Assembly (NCBI RefSeq): GCF_001767395.1
Contig: NZ_CP017014.1
Coordinates: 2,054,501-2,118,500 of the forward strand
Length of the DNA: 64,000 bases
Origin: Rhodococcus sp. WMMA185
GTDB taxonomy: Bacteria; Actinomycetota; Actinomycetes; Mycobacteriales; Mycobacteriaceae
Direction of reading: 5' to 3'
Shown here: in pieces, positions 8,123 through 19,993 of the stretch
Layout of the letters: the number at the start of each line of letters is the position of its first letter
How positions within the stretch are numbered: the stretch's first letter is position 1
The notes under the pieces: model-generated
Told to the model about the DNA's origin: nothing
Seen by the model: only the letters and a program-made list of their open reading frames with translations
Databases searched by the model: none
Translations under genes and position numbers: made by a program

Positions 8123-9541
8123 CTAATGGTCCTCTTCCCCGATTCTGTGGACATGGATCAAATTGGTTGAGCCTACGGTGCCGGGCGGCGATCCGGCGAC
8201 GATTATCACCAATTCACCCTTCTCGCAGCGCTCGAGTCCGAGCAGCGCGCTGTCGACCTGGCGCACCATGGCGTCCGTATCATCGACCGGGTCCACGAGA
8301 AACGTCTCGGTCCCCCACGTCAGAGACAACTGACTCCGCACCTCAGGCAATGGTGTGAACGCCAGCAACGGCAGCGGAGTGTGCAGGCGCGCAAGACGCC
8401 GCACCGTGTCGCCGGACTGGGTGAACGCAACCAACGCCTTTGCATCGAGTCGCTCGCCGATGTCTCGGGCCGCATAGGAGATCACTCCGCGCTTGGTCCG
8501 TGGAACGTGCGTCAACGGCGGCACGCGAGTCGACTCACCCTCCACGGCCTCCACGATTCGGGCCATCGTCCGCACGGTTTCCATGATGTATTTGCCGACC
8601 GACGTCTCACCGGACAGCATCACGGCATCGGCGCCGTCGAGAACGGCATTCGCCACGTCCGACGCCTCGGCCCTCGTAGGCCGCGAGTTCTCGATCATCG
8701 ACTCGAGCATCTGCGTCGCGACGATCACCGGCTTCGCGTTCTCACGGGCGATCTGAATGGCCCGCTTCTGTACCAGCGGCACCTGCTCGAGCGGCAGCTC
8801 GACACCGAGGTCACCACGAGCAACCATCACCGCGTCGAACGCGAGGACAATCGCTTCGAGGTTGTCTATCGCCTCAGGCTTCTCGAGCTTCGCGATGACC
8901 GGGATGCGGCGACCGACCCGATCCATCACGGCATGAACCAGTTCTATGTCCGCCGGTGACCGCACGAAAGACAGGGCGACGAAGTCGACGCCGAGCCCGA
9001 GCGCGAATTCGAGGTCGGCGATGTCCTTGTCCGACAGCGCCGGGACCGACACATTCATCCCCGGCAGGGACAAACCCTTGTTGTTGCTGACGGGGCCACC
9101 CTCGGTGACCCGGCAGATGACGTCGTTGCCTTCGACGTCTTCGACGACGAGACCCACCTTGCCGTCGTCGACGAGAAGCCGATCGCCTACTTTGGCGTCC
9201 TCGGCCAACTGCTTGTAGGTGGTCGAAACTCGGTCGTGGGTCCCCACGCAATCTTCGACGGTGATGCGCACGACCTCGCCGGTGGCCCATACTGTGCGGT
9301 CCTCCGCGAACCGTCCGAGCCGAATCTTCGGTCCCTGCAGGTCCGCGAGGATACCCACCGCTTTCCCTGTCTCATCCGAGGCTGCGCGGACACGCTTGTA
9401 GTTCTGCTCGTGGTCGGAGTGATCGCCGTGGCTGAAGTTCAGCCGGGCCACGTCCATACCGCTTTCGACCAGTTCCCGGATACGGTCACTGCTGGCGGTG
9501 GCGGGTCCAAGTGTGCATACGATTTTCGTGCGTCGGTTCAC
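8123..9541 (-). CDS. pyk: Pyruvate kinase
   Basis: 472 residues, normal for bacterial pyruvate kinase, and close to mycobacterial PykA from the N-terminus (RRTKIVCTLGPATASSD) onward. Visible features include the metal and phosphoenolpyruvate site (RLNFSHGDHSDH), the catalytic-lysine signature IPVIAKLEKPEAIDNLEAI, MVARGDLGVELP and SGETSVGKY. The B domain (about residues 70-170) is present. It transfers phosphate from PEP to ADP, the last glycolytic step. It begins with GTG. The promoter must lie in the 57 bp before gltD's stop or further upstream. Confidence 0.96.
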   Translation of the reverse strand: MNRRTKIVCTLGPATASSDRIRELVESGMDVARLNFSHGDHSDHEQNYKRVRAASDETGKAVGILADLQGPKIRLGRFAEDRTVWATGEVVRITVEDCVGTHDRVSTTYKQLAEDAKVGDRLLVDDGKVGLVVEDVEGNDVICRVTEGGPVSNNKGLSLPGMNVSVPALSDKDIADLEFALGLGVDFVALSFVRSPADIELVHAVMDRVGRRIPVIAKLEKPEAIDNLEAIVLAFDAVMVARGDLGVELPLEQVPLVQKRAIQIARENAKPVIVATQMLESMIENSRPTRAEASDVANAVLDGADAVMLSGETSVGKYIMETVRTMARIVEAVEGESTRVPPLTHVPRTKRGVISYAARDIGERLDAKALVAFTQSGDTVRRLARLHTPLPLLAFTPLPEVRSQLSLTWGTETFLVDPVDDTDAMVRQVDSALLGLERCEKGELVIIVAGSPPGTVGSTNLIHVHRIGEEDH

Positions 9542-9598
9542 GGCGTCGAGCCTAGTCGTACCGAGCGACCTTCTCTATTTCCTCCGTTTCGTACGACT

Positions 9599-11101
9599 TC
9601 ACACAACCGCGAGTGGGAGCGACATCGGATGCACCGGTGACGGGAGGTCCGAAGCGCCGGTGAGGTACACGTCAACCGCACGCGCGGCAGACCGGGCCTC
9701 CGCGATTGCCCACACTACGAGCGACGCACCCCGATGCGCGTCGCCGCAGACGAAGACGCCGGGTGCCGTGGTCTGCCAGTCGGGTCCACACGAGAGGACG
9801 CCGCTCCGGGTCGGAGTCAGGCCGTAGTCGTCGAGCAGCGGCCCGAGGTCGACACCCTCGAATCCGATAGCGAACAATGCAAGTTCGCAAGGTAGTTCGA
9901 TCTCTTCGCCTATCGGCGTGATCGTGCGTTTGCCGCCCTCACGGGTGACCTGGACCTCAGCGAGGACCATCGACCGGACATTGCCGTGCTCGTCTCCGAG
10001 GAAGCGCTGCACCGCAACCTGATACCGGCGGACACCACCCTCGGCGTGCGCGGGAGACGTGCGCAGCACCATCGGCCACGCCGGCCACGGCGTCGCGGAC
10101 TCGTCTCGCACCATGGGCAACTCCGGGTTGTAGTCCAACTGAGTCACCGACAGCGCACCCTGCCGGTGCGCGGTTCCGAGGCAGTCGGCGCCCGTGTCTC
10201 CCCCTCCGATGATGACAACGTGTTTGCCCTTCGCGGTGATCTCCGAGCGGCCGTCGCCCTCACACTCCCTGTTGGCCGTGACGAGGTGTTCCATCGCGAG
10301 GTGGATCCCACCCAACTCCCGGCCCTCGACCGACGGGTTGTCGCGCGCACGCAAGGCTCCGATTGCGAGGACCACCGCGTCGAACGTGCCTCGTAGCTGC
10401 TCGACCGTGACATCGACCCCGACCTCGCAGTCGGTGACGAAACGCGTTCCCTCGGCTCGCATCTGCATGAGCCGCTGATCGAGAACAGACTTCTCCATCT
10501 TGAACTCCGGGATGCCGTAACGCAGCAAGCCCCCGAGCCTGTCGTCACGCTCGTAGACGGTGACGTCGTGTCCCGCACGAGTCAGCTGCTGCGCCGCGGT
10601 GAGACCCGCTGGGCCGGAACCGATCACCGCCACCGAGCAACCGGAAGAGATCATAGGCGGCTTGGGCTCGACTATGCCGGACTCCCATGCGGCGTCGGCG
10701 ATGGCCTGTTCTATCCGCTTGATGGTGACGCTTCCGGTCGTGTACGTGTCGGCGAGCGCCAGCACGCACGCCGACTCGCACGGGGCGGGGCACAACCGTC
10801 CGGTGAACTCCGGGAAATTGTTGGTGGCGTGGAGCCGTTCACTCGCCTCCGACCACCGACCGCGCCGCACCAGATCGTTCCACTCGGGGATCAGGTTCCC
10901 CAGCGGGCAACCCGCACTCCCCGAGAGGCAGAACGGAATTCCGCAGTCCATGCACCGTGTCGCCTGTTCGGACACCTCGGCCGCGCGCTCCGCCGGACTC
11001 TGGGGTGCCGCCACCTCGTTCCAGTCGTGCACCCGCTCCGAGACGGGACGCTTGCGCGCCTCTTTCTTGGCGATGCGGAGAAAACCCTGTGGATCAGCCA
11101 C
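9599..11101 (-). CDS. gltD: Glutamate synthase small subunit
   Basis: 500 residues. The N-terminal region carries the cysteine motifs for two [4Fe-4S] clusters (CMDCGIPFC...GCP and CPAPCESAC). Two Rossmann nucleotide sites follow: [21 protein letters not shown] for FAD and [13 protein letters not shown] for NADPH. It passes electrons from NADPH to GltB, giving two glutamates from 2-oxoglutarate and glutamine. The GTG start overlaps the gltB stop by 8 nt, so expression is coupled. I recall no gltBD between pyk and the trp cluster in M. tuberculosis, so this placement differs from that genome. Confidence 0.95.
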   Translation of the reverse strand: MADPQGFLRIAKKEARKRPVSERVHDWNEVAAPQSPAERAAEVSEQATRCMDCGIPFCLSGSAGCPLGNLIPEWNDLVRRGRWSEASERLHATNNFPEFTGRLCPAPCESACVLALADTYTTGSVTIKRIEQAIADAAWESGIVEPKPPMISSGCSVAVIGSGPAGLTAAQQLTRAGHDVTVYERDDRLGGLLRYGIPEFKMEKSVLDQRLMQMRAEGTRFVTDCEVGVDVTVEQLRGTFDAVVLAIGALRARDNPSVEGRELGGIHLAMEHLVTANRECEGDGRSEITAKGKHVVIIGGGDTGADCLGTAHRQGALSVTQLDYNPELPMVRDESATPWPAWPMVLRTSPAHAEGGVRRYQVAVQRFLGDEHGNVRSMVLAEVQVTREGGKRTITPIGEEIELPCELALFAIGFEGVDLGPLLDDYGLTPTRSGVLSCGPDWQTTAPGVFVCGDAHRGASLVVWAIAEARSAARAVDVYLTGASDLPSPVHPMSLPLAVV

Positions 11102-14100
11102 GTGTCGCCTCCATGATCGCGGTGTCGACGTCGAGTCCGCCCGCCTTGGCGATACGGGTCGCCTCCAGCACCCGCTGGTAGTCCACCGGCATCACCTTCG
11201 TGAACAGTGCCGAGCGCCGGGCCCAGTCGGCGAGCACCGAGGCCGCTACTGCGGAGCCGGTCCAGCGGTGGTGCCGGGCAACCGCCTCATGCAGCCAGTC
11301 GAGGTCGTCGGGGTCGGGCTGTAGCAACTTCACCATCGCTTGGTTCACCTTTGCCGGGTCGAGGTCCAGGACGTACGCGATACCCCCCGACATTCCGGCC
11401 GCCAGGTTCCGCCCTGTCTGTCCCAGGACCACTACGCGCCCGCCAGTCATGTATTCGCAGGCGTGGTCGCCGACGCCCTCCACGACTGCCGAGGCGCCGG
11501 AATTACGCACCGAGAAGCGTTCACCCACACGTCCCCGGAGGTACATCTCCCCCGAAGTCGCCCCGTACAGCAGCGTGTTGCCTGCGATCACCTGAGTCTC
11601 GGCTGCGAAGAGAACATCGGGGGCAGGCCGAACGGCAATTCGCCCACCCGACAACCCTTTTCCGACGTAATCATTCGCGTCACCTACGAGATCGATGGTG
11701 ATACCAGGTGGCAGAAACGCCCCCAAGGACTGCCCCGCCGAGCCGGTGAGTGTCAGCCGGATCGTGTCGTCGGGCAGGCCTGCGGCACCGTAGCGGCGGG
11801 TGACCTCCGCTCCGAGCAGGGTGCCGACCGTCCGGTTGACGTTGCGTACAGGCATCTGGATCTCTACCGCGTGCGCGTCTTCCAGCGCACCCTCGGCGAG
11901 CTGAATGAGCGTGCGGTCCAGGGCTCGGTCGAGCCCGTGGTCCTGGTCGCGGATCCTGCGTCGCGGAGACGACGCAACCGAGGGCCCGCTTGGAACGCCG
12001 AAGATCGGTGTCAGGTCGAGTCCACGATTCTTCCAGTGCGCGATCCCTTCCGCGGTGTCGAGAACCTCCGCGTGCCCGACCGCCTCGTCGATGCTGCGGA
12101 ATCCGAGATCCGCGAGATACTGCCGGACGTCCTCGGCGATGAAACGGAAGAACTCCTCCACGAACTCCGGTTTGCCGGTGTATCGCTTGCGCAGTTCCGG
12201 ATTCTGGGTGGCAACACCGACTGGACAGGTGTCGAGATGGCAGACCCTCATCATCACGCACCCGGCCACGATGAGCGGGGCTGTGGAGAATCCGAACTCC
12301 TCCGCACCGAGCAACGTCGCGACCACAACGTCTCGGGCGGTGCGCAAGCCACCGTCGCACTGGACGGTAATGCGATCGCGCAATCCGTTGAGAACGAGTG
12401 TCTGCTGCGTGTCGGCCAAGCCGATCTCCCAGGGTGCCCCCGCATGCTTCATCGACGTGAGGGGAGTTGCACCCGTGCCTCCATCGTTGCCGGAGATGAG
12501 AACCACGTCGGCGTGCGCCTTACTGACTCCGGCAGCGACCGTGCCCACGCCCACAGAGCTGACCAACTTCACATGAACCCGCGCTTGATGGTTGGCGTTC
12601 TTCAGGTCGTGGATCAGCTGCGCGAGATCCTCGATCGAATAGATGTCGTGGTGCGGCGGTGGCGAGATCAATCCGACGCCGGGCGTTGAATGGCGGGTCT
12701 CCGCGATCCAGGGATATACCTTGAATGCGGGCAACTGGCCGCCTTCACCCGGCTTGGCTCCCTGCGCAATTTTGATCTGGATGTCGCTGGCGTTGATCAA
12801 GTAGACACTGGTGACGCCGAAACGCCCGCTTGCCACTTGCTTGACGGCGCTACGCCGGGTCGGATCGTAGAGGCGATCGATCTTCTCGCCGCCCTCCCCG
12901 GAATTCGAGCGTCCACCGAGATTGTTCATCGCAACGGCCATGGTCTCGTGCGCCTCGGCGGAGATGGACCCGTAGCTCATCGCACCGGTATTGAACCGGG
13001 TGACGATCTGCTCAACCGGCTCCACCTCGTCCAGCCGAACCGGCGGGCGCACGCCCTCGCGCAACGCGAACAGACCGCGCAACGCACCGCCGGCCTCGGC
13101 GAGCCGATTCACCTCGTCGCTGTACCTCGCGAAAACCTCGCGCCGCCCGGTTCGGGTGGCATGCTGTAGCAGAAACACCGTCTCCGGCGTGAAGAGATGC
13201 AGTTCGCCGTCGCGGCGGAACTGATACTCGCCGCCGTCCTGGAGTCGCCGGTGAGCGACCCCTGCCGGGTTGTCCGGATAGGCCTTACGGTGCCGGATCA
13301 TCACCTCGCGGGCGATCTCGTCCAGACCGACACCACCAAGTTTGCTGACCGTGCCGGTGAAGTATTTGTCGACGAGGTCGTGGCCCAGTCCGATCGCCTC
13401 GAATACCTGCGCCGCAGTGTACGAACCGACCGTGCAGATGCCCATTTTCGACATCACCTTCAGCACGCCCCTGCCGAGCGCGGTGAGGTAGTTCCGGACA
13501 GCGATCGTGTGCGCCACGCCGGTGAGTTCACCCTCCGACACGAGGTCCTCTATCGACTCCATCGCAAGGTATGGATTGACGGCGGCCGCGCCGTACCCGA
13601 TGAGCAGGGCGATATGGTGTACCTCTCGTGCGTCACCGGATTCGACCACCAGCGCCACCTTGGTGCGCTCCTTCGTGCGAACCAGATGGTGGTGTACCGC
13701 CGCCACCGCGAGCAGCGACGGGATGGGCGCTCGGGTGTGGTCCGAGTCCCGGTCCGAGATCACCAGAGTCCGATACCCGTCTGCGATCGCGGCGCTCGCC
13801 CTCGCACGCAACTCCTCGATCGCCTCCGCCATTCCCCCGCCGCCCCGTTCGACGTCGTACAACGCATGCAGGACCGTCGCCGCGAGACCGGGATAGTTGC
13901 CGTCCTCGTTGAGGTTGATGATCTTGTTCACATCGTCGTTGCCGAGTACCGGCCACGGCAGCACGATCTGGCGGCACGACGCCGCCGTAGGCTCGAGCAG
14001 ATTCTCCTCCGGCCCCATGACCCGTGACAGTGACGTCACGATTTCCTCGCGTATGGCGTCGAGCGGAGGGTTGGTGACCTGCGCGAACAGTTCTATGAAG

Positions 14101-15674
14101 TAGTCGTAGAGCAGTCGCGAGCGTTGCGACATGACGGCGAACGGCGTGTCCGTGCCCATCGAGCCGAGTGCCTCGGTACCGGATGCCGCCATCGGCCCGA
14201 GCAGGATACGCAGATCCTCCTCGGTGTATCCGAACGCGACTTGGCGGCGCACCACGGACTCGTGATTGTGCTGGACGTGTGGACGGGCGGGCAGTGTCTT
14301 CAATTCGAGCAGGCCCGTATACAGCCACTCCCCATATGGATGCTCCGCGGCCAGACGTGCCTTGACTTCCTCATCAGGCACGACACGGCCTTCGGAGGTG
14401 TCGACCAGGAACATCCGCCCGGGCTCTAGCCGGCCTTTCGCCACGACCTCGGCCTGCGGCACGGCGAGCACGCCGCTCTCGCTCGCGAGGATCACCCGGC
14501 CGTCGACGGTCTGCCACCATCTGCCGGGCCGAAGACCATTGCGGTCCAGTACGGCCCCCACCACCGTGCCGTCGGTGAAGGTGACACACGCCGGCCCATC
14601 CCAGGGTTCCATCAGCGAAGCATGGAACTTGTAGAACGCCCGCACGTCGGGGCACATCTCGCCGTCGTTCTCCCATGCCTCCGGCATCATCATCGTGACC
14701 GCGTGCGGCAGGCTGCGCCCGGCGAGGTGGAGCAACTCCAGCACCTCGTCCAGCGACGCCGAATCCGAGGCTCCTGGAGTGCAGATGGGATATATCCGCC
14801 GGATGTCGCCCGGAATCGCCGCACTCGACAGCAATGCCTCCCGAGCCCGCATGCGGTTCCGGTTGCCTTGCACGGTGTTGATTTCCCCGTTGTGCGCGAC
14901 GAAACGGAACGGATGCGCGAGCGGCCAGGAAGGGAACGTGTTGGTGGAAAACCTGCTGTGCACGATCGCGATCGCGCTCGCGATTCGCTCGTCGCGCAGG
15001 TCCGGAAAGTACTGCGAGAGCTGGGATGTGGTCAGCATTCCCTTGTAGACGAGGGTCCGGCTCGACAGCGACGCGAAGTACAGGCCGGTTCCGTCGGCCT
15101 CGACTTCGTCAGTGACCCGCTCGGCGCGCTTGCGTAGCGGATACACCAGGCGGTCCAGTTCCAGTCCACCCGGGCGGATTCCTCCGACCGAGGGCGCGGC
15201 AACGAAGACCTGGCTCATGTAAGGTTCGCAGGCCCGTGCACCGGCCCCGATGTCCGCACCGACCGGGTCGACGGGAACCTCACGCCAGCCGAGAATCTCC
15301 AGCCCTTCCTCGACGGCGATATCGCACACACGCTGCTGTGCGACCGCCCGCGCCTTCGGCTCTCTCGGCAGAAAGCAGACTCCCGCCGCATATGTGCTGG
15401 TTCGGTCGTCCGAACACGCCGGCAGATCGAACTCGATGACATCGCTGAAGAACTCTGTCGGCAGTTGGAGGAGGATGCCGGCGCCATCCCCGCTGTTCGG
15501 TTCCGAGCCTGCCGCACCGCGGTGCTCTAGGTTGTCGAGCGCGAGGAGCGCGTCCGAGACGATGGCATGCGAGCGGCGACCATGCAGGTCCGCCACCATG
15601 GCGACACCGCATGAATCGGCCTCGAGATCCGGGTCGTAGAGCCCCTGGGGCCCGGGCGACTGTGAGAACAGCAC
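11094..15674 (-). CDS. gltB: Glutamate synthase large subunit
   Basis: About 1,526 residues. The N-terminal class II glutaminase domain exposes its catalytic Cys in [14 protein letters not shown] after removal of a short propeptide. The central and FMN-binding synthase domains follow, with [10 protein letters not shown] and the cluster motif [18 protein letters not shown], whose three cysteines hold a [3Fe-4S] centre. A GXGXG beta-helix domain ends the protein. An ATG at 15689 is in frame, but GGAGG at 15681-15685 lies 6 nt before the GTG at 15674, which I prefer. Upstream, 15817-15833 contains a short CCGGG/CCCGG inverted repeat of unknown role. Confidence 0.95.
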   Translation of the reverse strand: MLFSQSPGPQGLYDPDLEADSCGVAMVADLHGRRSHAIVSDALLALDNLEHRGAAGSEPNSGDGAGILLQLPTEFFSDVIEFDLPACSDDRTSTYAAGVCFLPREPKARAVAQQRVCDIAVEEGLEILGWREVPVDPVGADIGAGARACEPYMSQVFVAAPSVGGIRPGGLELDRLVYPLRKRAERVTDEVEADGTGLYFASLSSRTLVYKGMLTTSQLSQYFPDLRDERIASAIAIVHSRFSTNTFPSWPLAHPFRFVAHNGEINTVQGNRNRMRAREALLSSAAIPGDIRRIYPICTPGASDSASLDEVLELLHLAGRSLPHAVTMMMPEAWENDGEMCPDVRAFYKFHASLMEPWDGPACVTFTDGTVVGAVLDRNGLRPGRWWQTVDGRVILASESGVLAVPQAEVVAKGRLEPGRMFLVDTSEGRVVPDEEVKARLAAEHPYGEWLYTGLLELKTLPARPHVQHNHESVVRRQVAFGYTEEDLRILLGPMAASGTEALGSMGTDTPFAVMSQRSRLLYDYFIELFAQVTNPPLDAIREEIVTSLSRVMGPEENLLEPTAASCRQIVLPWPVLGNDDVNKIINLNEDGNYPGLAATVLHALYDVERGGGGMAEAIEELRARASAAIADGYRTLVISDRDSDHTRAPIPSLLAVAAVHHHLVRTKERTKVALVVESGDAREVHHIALLIGYGAAAVNPYLAMESIEDLVSEGELTGVAHTIAVRNYLTALGRGVLKVMSKMGICTVGSYTAAQVFEAIGLGHDLVDKYFTGTVSKLGGVGLDEIAREVMIRHRKAYPDNPAGVAHRRLQDGGEYQFRRDGELHLFTPETVFLLQHATRTGRREVFARYSDEVNRLAEAGGALRGLFALREGVRPPVRLDEVEPVEQIVTRFNTGAMSYGSISAEAHETMAVAMNNLGGRSNSGEGGEKIDRLYDPTRRSAVKQVASGRFGVTSVYLINASDIQIKIAQGAKPGEGGQLPAFKVYPWIAETRHSTPGVGLISPPPHHDIYSIEDLAQLIHDLKNANHQARVHVKLVSSVGVGTVAAGVSKAHADVVLISGNDGGTGATPLTSMKHAGAPWEIGLADTQQTLVLNGLRDRITVQCDGGLRTARDVVVATLLGAEEFGFSTAPLIVAGCVMMRVCHLDTCPVGVATQNPELRKRYTGKPEFVEEFFRFIAEDVRQYLADLGFRSIDEAVGHAEVLDTAEGIAHWKNRGLDLTPIFGVPSGPSVASSPRRRIRDQDHGLDRALDRTLIQLAEGALEDAHAVEIQMPVRNVNRTVGTLLGAEVTRRYGAAGLPDDTIRLTLTGSAGQSLGAFLPPGITIDLVGDANDYVGKGLSGGRIAVRPAPDVLFAAETQVIAGNTLLYGATSGEMYLRGRVGERFSVRNSGASAVVEGVGDHACEYMTGGRVVVLGQTGRNLAAGMSGGIAYVLDLDPAKVNQAMVKLLQPDPDDLDWLHEAVARHHRWTGSAVAASVLADWARRSALFTKVMPVDYQRVLEATRIAKAGGLDVDTAIMEATRG

Positions 15675-15906
15675 CGAAATCCTCCACATCGGCAGGCAAG
15701 ACCACCATTGCGCGCGCCATGCGTGCTGTCGGCGGCCTCGGCTAGCGGGGTCGCCACGACGGGCGCCAACTGCGTTTCGGGGTCCTCCGGGACAGCATCG
15801 GCCCGTGAAGGTTTACTACCGGGCGTACACCCGGCGCGCTTAGTTTACCAGGACTTATACCCGTCGAGATATGCAACTTCGAGCCTGGAATCCGACCAGG
15901 ACACGC

Positions 15907-15942
15907 CTGTGGCCCGTGTCGCATCAGCAACACGGGCCACAG
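15907..15942 (-). terminator. Terminator after the trp-lgt-TM2 operon
   Basis: A perfect 13-bp stem (15907-15919 with 15930-15942) and a 10-nt loop, 11 nt past the stop of the TM2-domain gene on the minus strand. It separates that operon from the gltB promoter region. Confidence 0.8.
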
Positions 15943-15952
15943 AATGTGCTTG

Positions 15953-16792
15953 TCAGCTCCGGAGCGGTCTGCCTTCTCCGTCCTTGACGCTTCCCGAAAG
16001 CATCATGATTCCGTCGACGAATGCCCACAGCCATACGGCAGGCACAACGATGATCCCGATGACGACGAGAAGCAATACGTAGCCGACCAAGACTCCGAGC
16101 AACTGGGCGAGCCCCACGCCTGTGCTTCCGATGTACAGACGGCCGACTCCGCAGATCCCGAGAAAGCCGATGAGAATCTGGAGGAGCCCGGCGGTGGTCT
16201 TCGACTTGTCCGAATACGGTTCACCCGTCACCGGATCACGACCGAACGGAGCTGTCGGGTCGCCGTATGGGCTGTAGCCAGCGACCGCGTATCCGGGCTG
16301 CGCGAACCCGGGCTGAGGATATCCAGACCCCGGGAAACCCTGCTGGCCGTAGCCAGCCTGCTGGGCTGCGGCGAAGTTCGGGTCGGGAGCGCCGTAGACC
16401 GGGCCGCCGGATTGCTGTGGAGGCTGCTGGAAGCCGGGAGCAGACGCGGTCGGCGGAGTCGTCTCGCCCACATTCGGAAGCGCTGCGGTCGAATCGGTTC
16501 CGCTCGGAGCCGGGTAGGTGGGGGTCGACCCCCAACCCGGGCCATTGCCGACTCCAGAGTAGGTATCCCAACCCGGACCGGTGCCCGTCGATCCCGACGA
16601 CGGAGTGGCCTCCGATGTGGCGGGCGGCTGCGACAATGAGGCTTCGGCGGTGGCGTCGTAATCGAAGGGTGAGCCGAACTCGGGCGGCAAGCCCGAATCG
16701 TTGCTGTCGCTCCCCTTACCGAGGTTCATCTTGTCCTGGTCGTCGGTCGCACCTGCGCCGGATTCATCGGATGCGCTCCCCGGTTCAGTCAT
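15953..16792 (-). CDS. TM2-domain membrane protein with proline/glycine-rich N-terminus
   Basis: 279 residues. Residues 1-195 are low complexity, rich in G, P, Q, S and Y (for example GFAQPGYAVAGYSPYGDP), and presumably disordered and cytoplasmic. The C-terminus (from KSKTTAGLLQILIGFLGICGVGRLYIG) is a TM2 domain: two membrane helices joined by a short loop with G-RLYIG, ending in WAFVDGIMML. The domain's function is unknown. The ATG overlaps the lgt stop by 8 nt, making it the last gene of the trp-lgt transcript. In M. tuberculosis small membrane proteins (Rv1615, Rv1616) occupy this position. Confidence 0.82.
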   Translation of the reverse strand: MTEPGSASDESGAGATDDQDKMNLGKGSDSNDSGLPPEFGSPFDYDATAEASLSQPPATSEATPSSGSTGTGPGWDTYSGVGNGPGWGSTPTYPAPSGTDSTAALPNVGETTPPTASAPGFQQPPQQSGGPVYGAPDPNFAAAQQAGYGQQGFPGSGYPQPGFAQPGYAVAGYSPYGDPTAPFGRDPVTGEPYSDKSKTTAGLLQILIGFLGICGVGRLYIGSTGVGLAQLLGVLVGYVLLLVVIGIIVVPAVWLWAFVDGIMMLSGSVKDGEGRPLRS

Positions 16793-17816
16793 TCACTTCA
16801 TCCTTCTTGTCGCTGGTCTCCGCGTCTGTGGAAACGCTCAACTCCGTTTCGCCGGAGTCGCTCTTGTCGGCCGAAACCGACTCGCTCTCGTCTTCGGCCT
16901 TTCCGTCAGGCCCATTCTCGGAGATCTCCCCCACCACCGACGCGGGTTTCGCCGAACGCAGTTCCGCCGGATCTTCCCTGCCTTTGGTAGCGAACAAAAA
17001 GTACACCACGGCCAGGACAAAGACGATGGCCGAGGTGAACGAGTTCACGCGCACGCCCGCGATCAGGCTGGCATGATCGGTACGCATCAGTTCGATCCAG
17101 AAGCGACCTGCGCAGTAGCCGGCTACATACAGCGCGAACAGTCGTCCGTGGCCGATGCGGAAGCGGCGATCCACCCACACCAGTGCGATGACGACCAGCA
17201 CGTTCCACAGCGCCTCGTACAGGAAGGTTGGGTGGACCACGAATGCCACCTCGCCGGTGGAGACACCGTCGATCAGGCTCGGCGATACCTGGCCCGCATC
17301 GTTACTCCTATAGAAGATCTCGAGTCCCCACGGCACCGTGGTCTCGCGGCCGTAGAGTTCCTGGTTGAAGTAGTTTCCGAACCTGCCGATCGCCTGCGCC
17401 AACAGGATCGCCGGCGCGATCGCATCACCGAATGCCGGCAGTGGGATTCCGCGACGGCGGCACCCGATCCACGCACCGACGGCGCCGAGCGCCACGGCTC
17501 CCCAGATCCCCAGACCGCCCTGCCAGATCTTCAGCGCGTCGGCGGGACGGCCGCCTTCGCCGAAGTACGTCGGCCAGTCGGTCATCACGTGGTAGAGCCG
17601 GCCACCGATCAGACCGAAAGGCACCGCCCACACGGCAATGTCGAGAACGGTGCCCTTCTCGCCGCCACGAGCGACCCAACGACGGTCGCCCCACACGATC
17701 GCGACGACGATGCCGACGATGATGCAGAGCGCGTATGCGCGTAGCGCAAGCGGCCCGACGTACCAGACGCCTTGAGGGGGGCTCGGAATATAGGCCAGTA
17801 CCTGTGTGGAAGTCAC
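16785..17816 (-). CDS. lgt: Prolipoprotein diacylglyceryl transferase
   Basis: 343 residues, multi-pass. Lgt signatures are IWQGGLGIWGAVALG and AQAIGRFGNYFNQELYG, the latter being the core of the signature around the essential arginine. It transfers diacylglycerol from phosphatidylglycerol to the lipobox cysteine of prelipoproteins at the membrane; a clear substrate is encoded at 670-2001. Beyond the membrane domain lies an acidic tail of about 75 residues (ENGPDGKAEDESESVSADKSD...), longer than in E. coli but usual in actinobacteria. The GTG start overlaps the trpA stop (GTGA). Confidence 0.95.
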   Translation of the reverse strand: MTSTQVLAYIPSPPQGVWYVGPLALRAYALCIIVGIVVAIVWGDRRWVARGGEKGTVLDIAVWAVPFGLIGGRLYHVMTDWPTYFGEGGRPADALKIWQGGLGIWGAVALGAVGAWIGCRRRGIPLPAFGDAIAPAILLAQAIGRFGNYFNQELYGRETTVPWGLEIFYRSNDAGQVSPSLIDGVSTGEVAFVVHPTFLYEALWNVLVVIALVWVDRRFRIGHGRLFALYVAGYCAGRFWIELMRTDHASLIAGVRVNSFTSAIVFVLAVVYFLFATKGREDPAELRSAKPASVVGEISENGPDGKAEDESESVSADKSDSGETELSVSTDAETSDKKDEVND

Positions 17817-18616
17817 GAAGCCACGTTAACCGAGCGGACACCCTCGGCAAGTTCCCTGGTGAGGGAACGCACCGCATCGAGGCCACTTTCGACCGCGGTG
17901 ACCAGGGCAGAACCGACGATAACGGCATCGGCGTATGCGGCGATCTCGGCGGCCTGCGCCCCGGAGCGCACACCCAGTCCCACTCCCACCGGAATGTCGG
18001 AGTGCGCCCGGACACGAGCGCACAGCTCCGGCGCCATCGACGACACCGCGTTACGCGCCCCGGTGACGCCCATGGTGGATGCGGCGTACACGAAGCCACT
18101 GCTCGCATCGACGGTCATCGCGAGACGTTCCTCGGTCGAGGACGGGGCGACGAGGAAAATCCGGTCGAGATCGTGTTCCTTCGATGCGGTGAACCACTCA
18201 CCCGCTTCCTCGGGAATGAGGTTGGGTGTGATCAGTCCGAGACCGCCTGCGCTTGCCAGGTCGCGAGCGAACGCATCGACGCCGTACTGCAGAACCGGAT
18301 TCCAGTAGGTCATCACGACTGCCTTGCCGCCGACGGAAGCGATCTGCTCGACGACGGTGAACACGTCGCGAACGCGCACACCGCCCCGCAGCGCCGTCTC
18401 CGCTGCTGCTTGGATGGTCGGCCCGTCCATCACCGGATCCGAGTAGGCGATGCCGACCTCGACGATGTCGCAGCCAGACTCGACCATTGCCTTGACCACG
18501 TCAATGGACCCGGAAAGGGTGGGATAGCCGGCGGGGAGATATCCGACGAGGGCGGCCCGCTTCTCTTCGCGGCATTGCGCGAACGTCGGAGCCAGGCGCG
18601 AAAGTTGTTCGCTCAT
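17813..18616 (-). CDS. trpA: Tryptophan synthase alpha subunit
   Basis: 267 residues, the standard length. The catalytic Glu is in [18 protein letters not shown], and the Asp two turns later is also present. [11 protein letters not shown] and [16 protein letters not shown] bind the indole-glycerol phosphate group. It splits indole-3-glycerol phosphate to indole and glyceraldehyde-3-phosphate and channels indole to TrpB. The ATG overlaps the trpB stop (ATGA), as expected for two subunits made in equal amounts. Confidence 0.97.
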   Translation of the reverse strand: MSEQLSRLAPTFAQCREEKRAALVGYLPAGYPTLSGSIDVVKAMVESGCDIVEVGIAYSDPVMDGPTIQAAAETALRGGVRVRDVFTVVEQIASVGGKAVVMTYWNPVLQYGVDAFARDLASAGGLGLITPNLIPEEAGEWFTASKEHDLDRIFLVAPSSTEERLAMTVDASSGFVYAASTMGVTGARNAVSSMAPELCARVRAHSDIPVGVGLGVRSGAQAAEIAAYADAVIVGSALVTAVESGLDAVRSLTRELAEGVRSVNVAS

Positions 18617-19956
18617 TTGGCCGAACCGTCCTTATCAATCGTCTTGCTGTCGGTCGCATTGCCGGAATCGAACAGGCCGAACCACCTTGCGGCGGTGTCC
18701 ATGTCCTTGTCGCCACGTCCTGAGAGGTTGGTGAGGATGATTGCACCTTCTCCCAGTTCCCGGCCCAGCTTCAGCGATCCGGCGACAGCGTGGGCGGACT
18801 CGATGGCCGGGATGATTCCCTCCCGCTCGGACAGCAGGCGTAGCGCATCCATAGCCTCGGTGTCCGTGACCGGCTCGTACGTGGCGCGTCCGATGTCCTT
18901 GAGGAGCGCATGTTCTGGACCGACGCCCGGGTAGTCGAGACCCGCCGAAATCGAGTGCGACTCAATGGTTTGCCCATCCTCGTCCTGCAACAGGTATGAA
19001 TACCCGCCTTGGAAGGCGCCGGGTGTACCCGCCGTGAAGGTGGCTGCGTGACGGCCGGTTTCGATGCCGTCACCGGCGGCCTCGTATCCCACCAGACGCA
19101 CACCCGGGTCGTCGAGGAACGCGTGGAAGATTCCGATTGCATTGGAACCGCCGCCGACGCATGCAGTGACGGCATCGGGCAGTCGGCCCGTCATTGCCTG
19201 CACCTGGGCACGTGCCTCGAGGCCGATGACGCGCTGGAAGTCGCGGACCATGGTCGGGAAGGGATGTGGCCCGGCCGCTGTGCCGAAGCAGTAATAGGTA
19301 TTGTGCGCGTTGGTAACCCAGTCGCGCAGTCCCTCGTTGATGGCGTCCTTGAGGGTCCTCGACCCAGACTCGACCGACACGACCGAGGATCCGAGCAGCC
19401 GCATCCGGGCCACGTTCAGCGCCTGCCGCTCGGTGTCGACAGCACCCATGAAGATGACGCATTCGAGGCCGAGAAGGGCACATGCGGTAGCGGTGGCCAC
19501 GCCGTGCTGACCGGCTCCGGTCTCGGCGATGACGCGGGTCTTGCCCATCCGCTTGGCGAGCAACACCTGACCGAGCACGTTGTTGATTTTGTGTGAACCT
19601 GTGTGGTTGAGGTCTTCACGCTTGAGGATGAGACGAGCTCCACCGGCGAACTCGCTCATCCGCGTCGCCTCGAAGACTGGAGACGGACGACCGGTGTAGT
19701 CGCGCTGCAGACGATCGAGTTCCGACAGGAAGGCGTCGTCCGCACGCGCCTTCTCGTATTCGGCGGTGACTTCTTCGATCACAGCCATCAGGGCCTCCGG
19801 CACGTGCCGTCCTCCGTAGGCGCCGAAGTGCCCTCCGGCATCGGGGTCGTGCGTAGTGCGCTCGGCGATTCCGTCGCCGGCGGTTGGTAGGTCACCACCC
19901 TTGAAGACGATTTCCTGATTACGTAGGGTCATCGGTCCAGTCTGCCCCAACTTCAT
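18613..19956 (-). CDS. trpB: Tryptophan synthase beta subunit
   Basis: 447 residues. The PLP lysine is in [11 protein letters not shown] and the phosphate-binding loop is [24 protein letters not shown] and AETGAGQHG are typical of TrpB1. It condenses indole with serine to give tryptophan. An acidic, lysine-ended C-terminal extension ([17 protein letters not shown]) goes beyond the usual family end. The ATG at 19956 has only a weak ribosome site, and a second in-frame ATG at 19932 is possible. It lies 37 bp after trpC in the same orientation. Confidence 0.97.
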   Translation of the reverse strand: MKLGQTGPMTLRNQEIVFKGGDLPTAGDGIAERTTHDPDAGGHFGAYGGRHVPEALMAVIEEVTAEYEKARADDAFLSELDRLQRDYTGRPSPVFEATRMSEFAGGARLILKREDLNHTGSHKINNVLGQVLLAKRMGKTRVIAETGAGQHGVATATACALLGLECVIFMGAVDTERQALNVARMRLLGSSVVSVESGSRTLKDAINEGLRDWVTNAHNTYYCFGTAAGPHPFPTMVRDFQRVIGLEARAQVQAMTGRLPDAVTACVGGGSNAIGIFHAFLDDPGVRLVGYEAAGDGIETGRHAATFTAGTPGAFQGGYSYLLQDEDGQTIESHSISAGLDYPGVGPEHALLKDIGRATYEPVTDTEAMDALRLLSEREGIIPAIESAHAVAGSLKLGRELGEGAIILTNLSGRGDKDMDTAARWFGLFDSGNATDSKTIDKDGSAK

Positions 19957-19993
19957 TCCCGTCGCCGATTGGGTCGACTCGACCGCCGTCTAC